Part shown: positions 33,051 through 40,461 of the stretch, piece after piece
Layout: each line of letters begins with the position of its first letter
How positions within the stretch are numbered: position 1 is the first letter of the stretch
DNA from: Vulcanimicrobiota bacterium
GTDB taxonomy: Bacteria; Vulcanimicrobiota; Vulcanimicrobiia; Vulcanimicrobiales; Vulcanimicrobiaceae
Assembly: GCA_013036105.1 (NCBI GenBank)
Contig: JAAXCX010000007.1
Coordinates: forward strand, 1-64,000
Length of the DNA: 64,000 bases
Direction: 5' to 3'
The notes under the pieces: model-generated
The model's input: only the letters and a program-made list of their open reading frames with translations
The model's database searches: none
Told to the model about the DNA's origin: nothing
Translations under genes and position numbers: made by a program

Positions 33051-35090
33051 TTAAACCGCAGCTTTCGGAGCAGACCATTTTCCCGGAACGGGGTCGAAGC
33101 GCTCGTGCCGCCAGGAATACGTGCCGAGCCCTTGTGTGGCAGTTCGTAATTCGGTGATGTAACGCGCCAGTTCGACTTGCGGCACGTAGGCTTCGACCGT
33201 GTCGTAGCCGGGCTTGTCGGCCGGGTTCATGCCCAAGATCTGGCCGCGTTTGCCGGTGAGCTGCTGCATAACGGACGAGGTGTAATGTGCCGGCACCGTG
33301 ACGGCGACGTGGACGATCGGCTCGAGCACGACCGGATTGCATTTGGGCATCGCGTCGCGCACGCCCATGCCGGCGGCTGTTTTGAACGCCTGTTCACTCG
33401 AGTCAACATCATGATATGCGCCGTCGAACAGCACAACGTGGAGATCGGTCACCGGATATCCGCCGATGCTGCCGTGCAGCAGCGCCTCGCGAACGCCTTT
33501 TTCGACCGCGCCGAAGAATTGGCGTGGAACCACGCCCCCAACGATTTTCTCTTCAAACGTGACTCCGTGGCCACGGTCTTGCGGCGCGAAGCGCAGCCAA
33601 ACGTCGGCGAATTGGCCGTGACCGCCCGTCTGATGTTTGTAGCGCGAGTGCACTTCGGTGCCGGCCGTGATCGTCTCTTGGTACGGAATGGTCGCAGGTG
33701 CGGTCACGACCTCGACTTTAAACTTGCGCGTCAGCCGTTCGACCGCAATCGAGACGTGCTGCTCCCCGCTGCCCAGAAGAAGAAGTTCGTTGGTAATCGG
33801 CGCGCGCTCCAGGCGCAACGACGGATCCTCGTCGATGATCCGCGCGAGCATCTGCGAGATCTTCGCTTCGTCCATCCGTTCTTTCGGACGGATAGCAACA
33901 CCGAAGACCGGCTCGTTGGCGGGAACGCGCGGTAAAAGGACTTTGAAGTTATTGTCGGTCAGCGTGTTGCCCGTCGCGACGCTTTCGATCCGCGCGATTG
34001 CGACAATGCTTCCCGGGCCTGCCTCGGGCACCGCTTCCTGTTTCTTGCCCTGTAGACGGTAGAGTCCGCCGGAGCGAACTTTTTCGCCGCCCTTGGTGAT
34101 GTTGGTCAGCGAAGCGTCGGATTTCAGCGTGCCGGAAATCACGCGCACGATCGAGACCTTTCCGGACTGCGGATGAATCGACGTTTTGATCACTTGCGCG
34201 ATCACGGGTCCGTCGGCGCGCGGTTCGATGGGGCGGCCCTCCGCATCAACGAACGGCGCGTCGGCGGGTGACGGAAACCATTTCTCCATCGCGCGCACCA
34301 GCGCGGCGACGCCGTAACCGGGAAGTCCGGCGGCCACGAGCACCGGCACGATTTGATCGTGCGCGCACTCCAGGCAGAGATCTTTTTCGACCTCTTCGAG
34401 CGGCGGCTCGACGCCTTCGAGCAACTCTTCCATCAGATGATCGTCGAAATCGGCTATCGCTTCGAGCAACTGCAGATGCGCTTTGGTGACGTGGTCATGC
34501 ATCTCAGAAGGCACGTCGATATCTTTTTCGCCGGTTCCGTCGTACTGATGCGCTTTACCGTCGGCCAAATCAACGTATCCGTTAAAGTTCTCCGCTGCGC
34601 CGATCGGCAGTTGTTCGGCCACGACGTGGCGCCCATAGGCGGCTTGCAGCGCTTCGAGCGTGCGCGTGAAATCCGAGCCGGGCCGGTCGAGTTTGTTGAC
34701 GACAAAGAGGTGCGGCATCTTGCGCGATTCCATGAAATCGATCAGCGCTTGCGTTTGCGGAACGCGCGCCGGCTCGCCGTCGAGTACGACGATAGCCGCA
34801 TCGCAGCCGGAGACGGCAACTTTTGTCTCCTCGAAGAAGTCGATGAAACCCGGACAATCCACGAGCGTCATGTCTATACCGTCCGCCGTGCAGTGCGCGA
34901 AGCCGACCGTCGTCGACTGCGCGTGTCCGATGCACTCGGGTTCGTAGTCCGTCGTGCTCGTGCCGTCGGTGACGGCGCCTTTGCGGCTGGTCGCGCCGCA
35001 GTGTGAGAGAATCGCTTCCACCAGCGTCGTCTTGCCTGCGTGGTGGGTTCCGACGATGGCGATATTACGAACGCGCGAAATGTCCGGCAT
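33051..35090 (-). CDS. Elongation factor G paralogue (EF-G2-like GTPase)
   Basis: A translational GTPase of 679 residues with EF-G domain order: G domain (G1 variant GTHHAGKTTL, G3 DCPGFIDF, G4 VNKLD), domain II, III, IV (YKHQTGGHGQFADVWLRF) and V. The G1 loop reads GTHHAGKT where canonical EF-G has GHVDAGKT, and the switch region departs from standard FusA. This fits the EF-G2/'FusA-like' class found beside a housekeeping copy elsewhere. No ribosomal protein genes surround it. Confidence 0.88.
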   Translation of the reverse strand: MPDISRVRNIAIVGTHHAGKTTLVEAILSHCGATSRKGAVTDGTSTTDYEPECIGHAQSTTVGFAHCTADGIDMTLVDCPGFIDFFEETKVAVSGCDAAIVVLDGEPARVPQTQALIDFMESRKMPHLFVVNKLDRPGSDFTRTLEALQAAYGRHVVAEQLPIGAAENFNGYVDLADGKAHQYDGTGEKDIDVPSEMHDHVTKAHLQLLEAIADFDDHLMEELLEGVEPPLEEVEKDLCLECAHDQIVPVLVAAGLPGYGVAALVRAMEKWFPSPADAPFVDAEGRPIEPRADGPVIAQVIKTSIHPQSGKVSIVRVISGTLKSDASLTNITKGGEKVRSGGLYRLQGKKQEAVPEAGPGSIVAIARIESVATGNTLTDNNFKVLLPRVPANEPVFGVAIRPKERMDEAKISQMLARIIDEDPSLRLERAPITNELLLLGSGEQHVSIAVERLTRKFKVEVVTAPATIPYQETITAGTEVHSRYKHQTGGHGQFADVWLRFAPQDRGHGVTFEEKIVGGVVPRQFFGAVEKGVREALLHGSIGGYPVTDLHVVLFDGAYHDVDSSEQAFKTAAGMGVRDAMPKCNPVVLEPIVHVAVTVPAHYTSSVMQQLTGKRGQILGMNPADKPGYDTVEAYVPQVELARYITELRTATQGLGTYSWRHERFDPVPGKWSAPKAAV

Positions 35091-35116
35091 GGCGCTCTCC
35101 TTTTGGAGCAGAGCAG

Positions 35117-36562
35117 TTAACGTTTCTTGCGGACTGGGGCTTTCTTTTTGGCGGCCTTGGGCGCCGGTTTTTTGACCGCGGCTTTCTTCGGCGCAGCTTT
35201 TTTGGCAGCCGTCTTAGGAGCGGTCTTTTTCTTGGGCGCAGGTGCGGCTTTTTTGGCCGCAAGTTTTTTGGGCATGGGTTTTTTCGCGGCCGGCTTGGCT
35301 TTTTTGGCCGCGGGGCGCGCGACTTTCTTAACGGCCGGCTTCTTTTTCACCGCCGCGGCCTTGAGGGGCTTGGCCGGTTTAGCGGCCTTGGTGACCTTTG
35401 CCGCGACTTTGCGCGCTGGTGGTTTGAGCAAGCGCTTGGGCACGCGCGCCGGAGCAGCGGTTTTGCGCGCCTTGCGCCCGCCGCGATGAATGCGCTCTTC
35501 CTCTTCGCTGCGCTCCGGTAAACCGAGCTCGGCGCGCCCGTAGCCGCTGATGCTGCTGCCCGCTTGAACCGCGGGTTCGCGCGCGAGCACTTTTTGCAGA
35601 TGCTCCTTGGTCGCGCGCAAGGCAACCCGCGCGAGCCGCCCGGCAACCGGGAAAACCAGCTCGTTGATCTTCGCCTCGTCGAGCAGTTTGAGGATCACGT
35701 CGAAAGCGCTGCCTTGATCTTTCGGGCTGTGCGCGTCGGAACCGACGGCGATCCCCACGCCTTTGTTCTTGGCTTTCTTCATGAGGCGCAGCAGCGCGTC
35801 GCGGTACTTCTGTTTTTGCTCGGCCGGATTGTCGCGGTAAATGAAGCGCGTATTGATTTCGATGGCTAAACCGCGCGCGGCGCACGCATCGAGCACGCGG
35901 TTTTCGTATTGCTCGAGGCGTTTCATGTCGGGCCAGTTGCCGAAGACGGCCGGTGCATAGATATGCGCGACGATCTGTCCGGGCAGCTTCTCGATGTCGT
36001 CGATCAATTTGGCGACGTACATCTCCCACGCTTTCTGCGTACCGACGACGGCGAAGAGATCTTTGAATTCGGGATTGTCGAACGGCCAGGACCAGTCCGC
36101 GCCTTTCTCCGGATGCTCGATCGTCAAGAAGTGCACGGAACGGATCATTCCGTCGGGTTTCATCGCGTCAACGATGTTCTGTGCGTCGGGGCGGGCGCGC
36201 GGATCGTTGTCAATCTCCGCGCCGATCGAGAAACGCATGCCTTTGCGCAGACCTTCGGATACGACTGCGGCATGCGCAACATCGACGCCGGCGGTTTCAG
36301 CCGCACCGTACAAGTCGCCGGCCTCGGCTAACTTCAACGCGCGGCGCACCGTGTTGACGGCGCCCGGATCTTCGAACGTCAGATAGTTGATATGGTCGGA
36401 AACCATGAGGAAGCGCGGTGACCCGCGCTGGCACGCATGATAGAACCACAAGAAAAGCATGCGCGCGGAGTATGCGATGGGGCGTTCCTCGGCAAACGGT
36501 TTGTGTTCGCCTTTAGCGTGGCCGTGAACGTCGGGGATGGCGGCGGTGCGGGGGTCGCTCAG
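35117..36562 (-). CDS. PHP-domain phosphoesterase with histone-H1-like Lys/Ala-rich tail; CTG start
   Basis: The first ATG in frame (36460) omits the PHP metal motif. Upstream, the open frame encodes IPDVHGHAKGEHKPFAEE, the expected HxH block, starting at CTG 36562 with a perfect aaggag ribosome site six bases before it. No ATG, GTG or TTG lies between, so I take the CTG (481 residues). Further PHP blocks are MVSDHINYL, EIDNDP, IVAHIYAP and VGSDAHSPKD. After about residue 345 comes a long tail of Lys/Ala/Pro repeats (VAAKVTKAAKPAKPLKAAAV and so on) like histone H1 or a nucleoid-binding tail. The substrate is unknown; nucleic-acid binding is inferred from the tail. Confidence 0.82.
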   Translation of the reverse strand: MSDPRTAAIPDVHGHAKGEHKPFAEERPIAYSARMLFLWFYHACQRGSPRFLMVSDHINYLTFEDPGAVNTVRRALKLAEAGDLYGAAETAGVDVAHAAVVSEGLRKGMRFSIGAEIDNDPRARPDAQNIVDAMKPDGMIRSVHFLTIEHPEKGADWSWPFDNPEFKDLFAVVGTQKAWEMYVAKLIDDIEKLPGQIVAHIYAPAVFGNWPDMKRLEQYENRVLDACAARGLAIEINTRFIYRDNPAEQKQKYRDALLRLMKKAKNKGVGIAVGSDAHSPKDQGSAFDVILKLLDEAKINELVFPVAGRLARVALRATKEHLQKVLAREPAVQAGSSISGYGRAELGLPERSEEEERIHRGGRKARKTAAPARVPKRLLKPPARKVAAKVTKAAKPAKPLKAAAVKKKPAVKKVARPAAKKAKPAAKKPMPKKLAAKKAAPAPKKKTAPKTAAKKAAPKKAAVKKPAPKAAKKKAPVRKKR

Positions 36563-36572
36563 ATTATTCTCC

Positions 36573-37238
36573 TTAGACTCCGGCCGCCGCAGCTTGCCTG
36601 CCGGCGTTGCGCCTCTCGATCGAGGGGATGGTGGCGGCTATGGCCAGTTCGATCGCGCGATTCATCAATTCCAGAGACATCGAGGGACTGTTTCCCGCTC
36701 CGGCTGCAATGGCTTGCTCGGGGAGATAGGGCAGATGGATGAATCCGGCGGTTACCGGGGGTGAAACCGACTCGGCGATGCCGAGAACCTCGTACAAAAT
36801 TTGATTGCAAAGATAGGTTCCGGCCGAATTTGAGACGTAGCCGGGCACGCCTTCGCGCTGCCAGGCATCCACGATCTCGGCGATTGGCATTGGGGAAAGG
36901 CGCGCATCCGGGCCCCCTCGCAGAATGGGCTCGTTCTTGCGCTCCTCGCCCGCGTTGTCGGGCTGCTCGAAGTCAAGCATATTCACCGCGACGCGTTCCA
37001 GCGAGACCGCGGTGCGGCCGGCGGCGAGGCCCATGCAAACGACCAACTCAGGCTGCTCCTCTTCAAATGCTTGGCGCAAGCGCTCGCCCACGCCGGACGT
37101 CTCCACCGGAAAAACCCGCGCGACGACGCGGCGCCCCGCAATGAGGCGCCCTTCCAGACTGCGTGCGACCAATTCGCTGGGGTTGACGCTGCTGCCGCCA
37201 AACGGCTCGAACCCCGTCACAAGAACCGAACTCGACAC
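36573..37238 (-). CDS. pcp: Pyrrolidone-carboxylate peptidase
   Basis: This C15 cysteine peptidase removes N-terminal pyroglutamate. The family start VLVTGFEPFGGSSVNPS is clear. The catalytic triad is represented by the Glu region VSLERVAVN, the Cys in VSNSAGTYLCNQILYE and the His in GFIHLPYLP. The 221-residue length is typical. A terminator lies just upstream on the same strand, separating it from the sigma/alkyltransferase operon. The PHP gene follows with its ribosome site overlapping the pcp stop codon. Confidence 0.93.
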   Translation of the reverse strand: MSSSVLVTGFEPFGGSSVNPSELVARSLEGRLIAGRRVVARVFPVETSGVGERLRQAFEEEQPELVVCMGLAAGRTAVSLERVAVNMLDFEQPDNAGEERKNEPILRGGPDARLSPMPIAEIVDAWQREGVPGYVSNSAGTYLCNQILYEVLGIAESVSPPVTAGFIHLPYLPEQAIAAGAGNSPSMSLELMNRAIELAIAATIPSIERRNAGRQAAAAGV

Positions 37239-37256
37239 CGGTAAAAAGGTTAGGTG

Positions 37257-37284
37257 AAAAAAAGCCGGCTCCTACGAGCCGGCT
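37257..37284 (-). terminator. Rho-independent terminator
   Basis: On the minus strand, a 9-bp perfect stem (agccggctc/gagccggct, four-base loop) is followed by seven T. It ends transcription of the sigma factor/alkyltransferase-fusion operon before pcp. A second GC hairpin (37304-37320, gccgcc/ggcggc) sits 20 bases before it, and both loops contain the bases ctcgtagg read on the minus strand. Confidence 0.88.
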
Positions 37285-37308
37285 GGACTTGTGGTACTTG
37301 ACTGCCGC

Positions 37309-37380
37309 CTACGAGGCGGCACCTCTTTTCATCGCAGTGAGTTGAAAACGTTTGTGACTCTCGATACTTACGATGACCAC
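37309..37380 (-). CDS. Possible 23-residue leader peptide
   Basis: In the 214-bp gap between pcp and the alkyltransferase fusion, a short frame on the minus strand follows a strong purine-rich site (cggaggag). It encodes VVIVSIESHKRFQLTAMKRG and three more residues, ending at a TAG placed in the loop of the hairpin at 37304-37320. The GTG directly abuts the ribosome site, and an ATC at 37374 would be better spaced but is non-canonical. It could be a small protein or attenuation leader, or chance. The remainder of the gap holds only the terminator hairpins. Confidence 0.25.
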   Translation of the reverse strand: MVIVSIESHKRFQLTAMKRGAAS

Positions 37381-37452
37381 CTCCTCCGTCCGGCTGTTTG
37401 CCCTCGTTCGTCTATTTGTGAGGGAACCGCGGACTAATTTCAAAGGCGACGT

Positions 37453-38190
37453 TCAGCGCTCCGGGCGATAGCCCTCCATCTTAAGCAGGCGTGCCTTCAT
37501 CTCGATTCCGTAACCGTAATTGTGCAGCGCGCCGTTGGAGTCGACAACGCGATGGCACGGGAACAAGAGCGGCAGCGGGTTGCGCGCCATCGCCTGGCCA
37601 ACCGCACGCGCTGCCTTCGGCCGGCCGATCGTTTGCGCGACCCAGGCGTACGACCGCACTTGTCCGGGCGGAATGCTGGCGGCAGCTTTGAGCGCGTCCT
37701 GTTCGAACTGCGTCAGATCGGTGATGTCGACTTTGTTTTGATCGACGCGCCACGTTTTGAAGTAGTCGTCGAAGATTTTTTGCAGCCACGTTGGCGTTTG
37801 GCCTTGGTCGACGTGCCGGTGCAAGCGGCGCTCGATCTGCTCGCGCACTTTTTCGGGACCGTCGCCGCGATCCAAGCCGATGAACGCGATGCGGTCGCCC
37901 TTGTAGCCGACGTAGACGCGTCCGATTTGCGTGCGCAGCCACGTCAGGACGATCGGCGTGCCGCGGTATTTGCTTTGCAGCGTCGCGATGTGTTCGATCA
38001 CGCGTTTGGCGAGATCGCACGACGGTTCGGGCTGCGGCAGGCACGAGAGGCAGTAAGCGACGCCTTCGTACTGTTCGTAAAGATCCTGGCATTTTTGGCA
38101 CGCGCGCAAATGGGTGTGGACGGCGGCGCGGAGTGGGGGCATTCCTTCGCGGATATCATCCCACAGCGCTTCGACTTCACGACATCGCAT
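37453..38190 (-). CDS. ZAS zinc-finger anti-sigma domain fused to O6-alkylguanine-DNA alkyltransferase
   Basis: From ATG 38190 (overlapping the sigma gene by 14 bases), the 245-residue protein begins with an anti-sigma zinc finger, H27-x3-C31-x2-C34. Further cysteines C47, C50 and C58 follow. Residues about 78-155 form an RNase-H-like MGMT N-domain and 158-243 the catalytic MGMT domain: FEQDALKAAASIPPGQVRSY, IGRPKAARAVGQAMARNP and the acceptor motif P211-C212-H213-R214-V. No membrane helix is seen, unlike most ECF anti-sigma factors. The fusion implies that suicidal alkyl transfer to C212 (or methylation of the zinc cysteines, as in Ada) could release the sigma factor. Confidence 0.88.
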   Translation of the reverse strand: MRCREVEALWDDIREGMPPLRAAVHTHLRACQKCQDLYEQYEGVAYCLSCLPQPEPSCDLAKRVIEHIATLQSKYRGTPIVLTWLRTQIGRVYVGYKGDRIAFIGLDRGDGPEKVREQIERRLHRHVDQGQTPTWLQKIFDDYFKTWRVDQNKVDITDLTQFEQDALKAAASIPPGQVRSYAWVAQTIGRPKAARAVGQAMARNPLPLLFPCHRVVDSNGALHNYGYGIEMKARLLKMEGYRPER

Positions 38191-38833
38191 GGACGGGGGC
38201 TCCTTCCGGCACGATTTTGCCGATTTGCGGTCCGAGGATACGGCGCAAAATGCGCACGGCGCGATGCACGTGCGATTTGACCGTTCCGATCGGTTGGTTG
38301 AGAATTTCAGCAATTTCGGGATGGCTGCGGCCTTCGATGAACCGCAGCGTGGCGGCGGCGCGCAAATGCATCGGGAGTTGGAGCAGCGCCCGCTCCACCA
38401 GCGCCATATCGGCGTTTCTTTCGAGGATTTTTTCGGGCTGCGCGGGGCCGTCGTGGCGGGAACTGCGCAACAGGGCGTCGGGATCGGCCAGCGCGTCGAG
38501 GGCGACGTTGGTCGGCCGCTTTCCACGCAAACGGTTGCGCGTCACGTTCAAGGTGATGGTATAAAGCCACGGCTGCAGGCGCAACTCGGCGCGCTGCTCC
38601 GGCGACATTTTCGCAAGCGCGCGATAGGCGCGCACGAACGCATCTTGCACGATCTCTTCGGCGTCTTCCCGGTTGCCTGTCATGCGCAAGGCGAAGCCGT
38701 AGAGCCGGCGCTCGTATTCGTCGACGATAGTGTCGAAGCGGTCGGCCTCGGGGGCGCCGACGCGCTTCACCGCTTTCTTTTGTGCCGGAGCCGGCACCCA
38801 ATACTCCCTCAGGGACGGCGCGAGAGCGGTCAT
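38177..38833 (-). CDS. ECF (sigma-70 family) RNA polymerase sigma factor
   Basis: Sigma-2 is at about residues 28-95 (RFDTIVDEYERRLYGFALRM, GNREDAEEIVQDAFVRAYRA) and sigma-4 near the C-terminus (LPMHLRAAATLRFIEGRSHP, ILNQPIGTVKSHVHRAVRIL) with its helix-turn-helix. Start ATG 38833 gives 218 residues; the frame upstream is non-coding. It is immediately followed and overlapped by the ZAS-alkyltransferase fusion, the usual place for its anti-sigma factor. Upstream, tgaaacc and gtgttt about 17 bases apart could be an ECF-type autoregulated promoter, but this is weak. Confidence 0.93.
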   Translation of the reverse strand: MTALAPSLREYWVPAPAQKKAVKRVGAPEADRFDTIVDEYERRLYGFALRMTGNREDAEEIVQDAFVRAYRALAKMSPEQRAELRLQPWLYTITLNVTRNRLRGKRPTNVALDALADPDALLRSSRHDGPAQPEKILERNADMALVERALLQLPMHLRAAATLRFIEGRSHPEIAEILNQPIGTVKSHVHRAVRILRRILGPQIGKIVPEGAPVHAMS

Positions 38834-38930
38834 ATACGCTTTCGAAACACCGCGGCCTTGGGCGAAGGTTTCACATAGGGCTGGGCGAACCCGTCCGCCA
38901 TGACGCCCCAAGCGTTCATAAAAAATCCCT

Positions 38931-38970
38931 AACCGTTCAGGCGCGCTGCGCCGGACGGTTTTTGCTTTCC
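38931..38970 (+). terminator. Hairpin with T-run ahead of gene at 38981 (attenuator-like)
   Basis: An imperfect 13-bp stem (aaccgttc-a-ggcgc with gcgccggacggtt, loop gct, 38931-38960) is followed by tttttgcttt. No plus-strand gene ends nearby, so in the plus direction it would act on a short leader RNA of the 38981 gene or end a small RNA. It sits 20 bases before the ATG. A run of six A on the other side makes weak reverse-direction termination possible. Confidence 0.6.
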
Positions 38971-38980
38971 GGGGGTACTG

Positions 38981-39370
38981 ATGGAAGCGATCGAGCCGAA
39001 GGAAGTGACTTTCGACGCCTACACGATGTGCAGTTTTCTTCCGGCGCTCGATTCTTCACGAGCTATACCGCTGGTTCTGATCGGTTACCGAAGCGGCGAA
39101 GATCCGTGGTTCGTCTGGCTCGTGCCGAAAGAGGGCATCTCGGCGCAAGGCCTGACCGACGATCCGTACTATGCAAAAGTGCTGCGCGATCCGCCCGCGT
39201 ACTTCGTGAAGAAACTCAACAAGTATATTGAAGAGACCGGCTCGTGCAAACGCGGCGTCGAGATGCTGATCGACTGCCATCAAAACCATCTCGCCTTCAC
39301 GCCGCTCGTGCATTTGCGCGAACAGCCGTTCACACATCCGATGACCGTGGAGTTATTGGCGGCAGTTTAA
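38981..39370 (+). CDS. Hypothetical protein, 129 residues
   Basis: A cytosolic protein without signal peptide or membrane segment, starting MEAIEPKEVTFDAYTMCS. It contains PLVLIGYRSGEDPWFVWLVP and ends with a basic-to-hydrophobic segment. I recognise no family. A ggggg ribosome site precedes the ATG, a strong terminator-like hairpin lies before it and another after it, so it is an independent unit. It is divergent from the sigma factor operon and could be under its control. Confidence 0.7.
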   Translation: MEAIEPKEVTFDAYTMCSFLPALDSSRAIPLVLIGYRSGEDPWFVWLVPKEGISAQGLTDDPYYAKVLRDPPAYFVKKLNKYIEETGSCKRGVEMLIDCHQNHLAFTPLVHLREQPFTHPMTVELLAAV

Positions 39371-39388
39371 CTTCGCCGCACGATAGCG

Positions 39389-39420
39389 TAAGCGCTCGCT
39401 GAAAGGCGGGCGCTTATTTT
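39389..39420 (+). terminator. Terminator after gene at 38981
   Basis: A hairpin with arms aagcgctcgc and ggcgggcgctt (one mismatch) is followed by attttgtg, about 20 bases after the stop codon. Confidence 0.7.
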
Positions 39421-39422
39421 GT

Positions 39423-39483
39423 GTCATGGTGAGCTTGTCGAACCACCCTGAGCAACGCGCCGTAGGCGCGTGAGTCGAAGGGA
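39423..39483. repeat. Dispersed palindromic repeat, copy 4
   Basis: Starts gtcatggtgagcttgtcgaa and ends gagtcgaaggga, with an internal hairpin acgcgcc-gta-ggcgcgt. Same orientation as the copy at 11034. It is paired with copy 5 in opposite orientation 35 bases further on. Confidence 0.85.
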
Positions 39484-39517
39484 CGCCCCTCGATATGCGC
39501 CCTATCGGGCGCTACTC

Positions 39518-39571
39518 GGGGTCCTTCGACTTCGCATTTCGCTAACGGCGAAATGCTTCGCTCAGGATGAC
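39518..39571. repeat. Dispersed palindromic repeat, copy 5
   Basis: ggggtccttcgac ... gctcaggatgac with central hairpin gcatttcgc/gcgaaatgc. It is nearly identical over about 50 bases to the copy at 3473-3526, 36 kb away. Confidence 0.88.
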
Positions 39572-39576
39572 AATTG

Positions 39577-39600
39577 CAAAAAAAAACGCCGGCAGGCGCT
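39577..39600 (-). terminator. Terminator at end of gene 39599-40327
   Basis: On the minus strand a short GC stem (cgcc-tgcc-ggcg) right at the stop codon is followed by nine T. Confidence 0.65.
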
Positions 39601-40327
39601 AGTGCGAGTCTGCCTCTGAGCGCGTCGGCAGCGCAACGGGTTGCGCTTTAATTGAGCGCTCGTACGTGATCGTGACCGGCGAATGATGCGAACCGTTTTG
39701 CAGCGTGCCCGAAATCGTCAGCGTTTCGTTCAGCGCCAGCAGAAGCGGATTGCCGTTCATCGCGTAGTACGCGGTTCCGCGCATGCGCATCGTGCCGCGC
39801 ATCGTCATTGCGGCGCGGTCGGGAAGCGGTCCGGCCATCGGGCCGGCGGCGTCGAAATTTACGGCAAGGGCGTTCTGTGAGGCGACCTGTTCGTTTGCGC
39901 CCCGGCGCAGATAGCCGCGCAACGTGCCGCCCATGACGGGCGCCGGAAACTCGAACGGAACTTCGCTTTTCAGCCGAAGCAAATCGTGCAGCGTTTGCTG
40001 GTCGAGTTCGATCGCAAACGGCTGATTGAGCACGGTCAGGTAGTCCGGGTCGCCATCCGTGCGGTCTTGCAGCTCGCCCTGCGGCGTCAGAATCTGGACG
40101 AAGGCGGCATGGGTCGGAACCCGTCCGCTCTCGTCGATGCGCAGATACTTGGCATCGGCCCGGAACTGTGTCTGCTTCCCTACAGTCCGAATCGTCAGCT
40201 GCTGGGTGCCGCTGTATGAGATGTTGGTTTGCAGGTCGGAGGAACCGATCTGGTAGCGATCGCTTCCGCTGACGGCGTATCGCTGGTCGGCTCGGGCGGG
40301 CAGCGCAATCATCATGACCGCTGCCAA
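39599..40327 (-). CDS. Secreted hypothetical protein, 242 residues
   Basis: The first canonical start is TTG 40327, giving a hydrophobic leader (AAVMMIALPARA) with a signal peptidase site before DQRYAVSG. The frame continues upstream and would add TRHRSIVGLGL, making a better signal peptide, but only non-canonical starts are available there. The mature part is beta-rich (TNISYSGTQQLTIRTVGKQT, AMTMRGTMRMRGTAYY, SHHSPVTITYER) and has no cysteine. No family recognised. It is divergent from the GH125 gene. Confidence 0.7.
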   Translation of the reverse strand: MAAVMMIALPARADQRYAVSGSDRYQIGSSDLQTNISYSGTQQLTIRTVGKQTQFRADAKYLRIDESGRVPTHAAFVQILTPQGELQDRTDGDPDYLTVLNQPFAIELDQQTLHDLLRLKSEVPFEFPAPVMGGTLRGYLRRGANEQVASQNALAVNFDAAGPMAGPLPDRAAMTMRGTMRMRGTAYYAMNGNPLLLALNETLTISGTLQNGSHHSPVTITYERSIKAQPVALPTRSEADSH

Positions 40328-40414
40328 GCCGAGGCCGACGATGCTGCGGTGACGAGTGATGGCTGGACTCTCTTTCTTAGCCGTTCTAGGTAGATGGGCC
40401 CAATTCGCTGAACG

Positions 40415-40449
40415 TATTATCCCAATAAAGACGTTTCTTTTAAACGTCT
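40415..40449 (+). promoter_or_regulatory. Promoter -10 and palindrome ahead of GH125 gene
   Basis: A tattat -10-like box (40415-40420) is followed by the perfect inverted repeat agacgttt-ctttt-aaacgtct (40429-40449), located where transcription would start and just upstream of the ribosome site aaggtgg. It could be an operator or an mRNA-leader hairpin. No good -35 box is visible. Confidence 0.5.
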
Positions 40450-40461
40450 GAAGGTGGAAAG

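Noticed and set aside
34353-35006. 217-residue plus-strand frame inside the EF-G paralogue
   Set aside because: Antisense shadow of the G domain; no recognisable motif.
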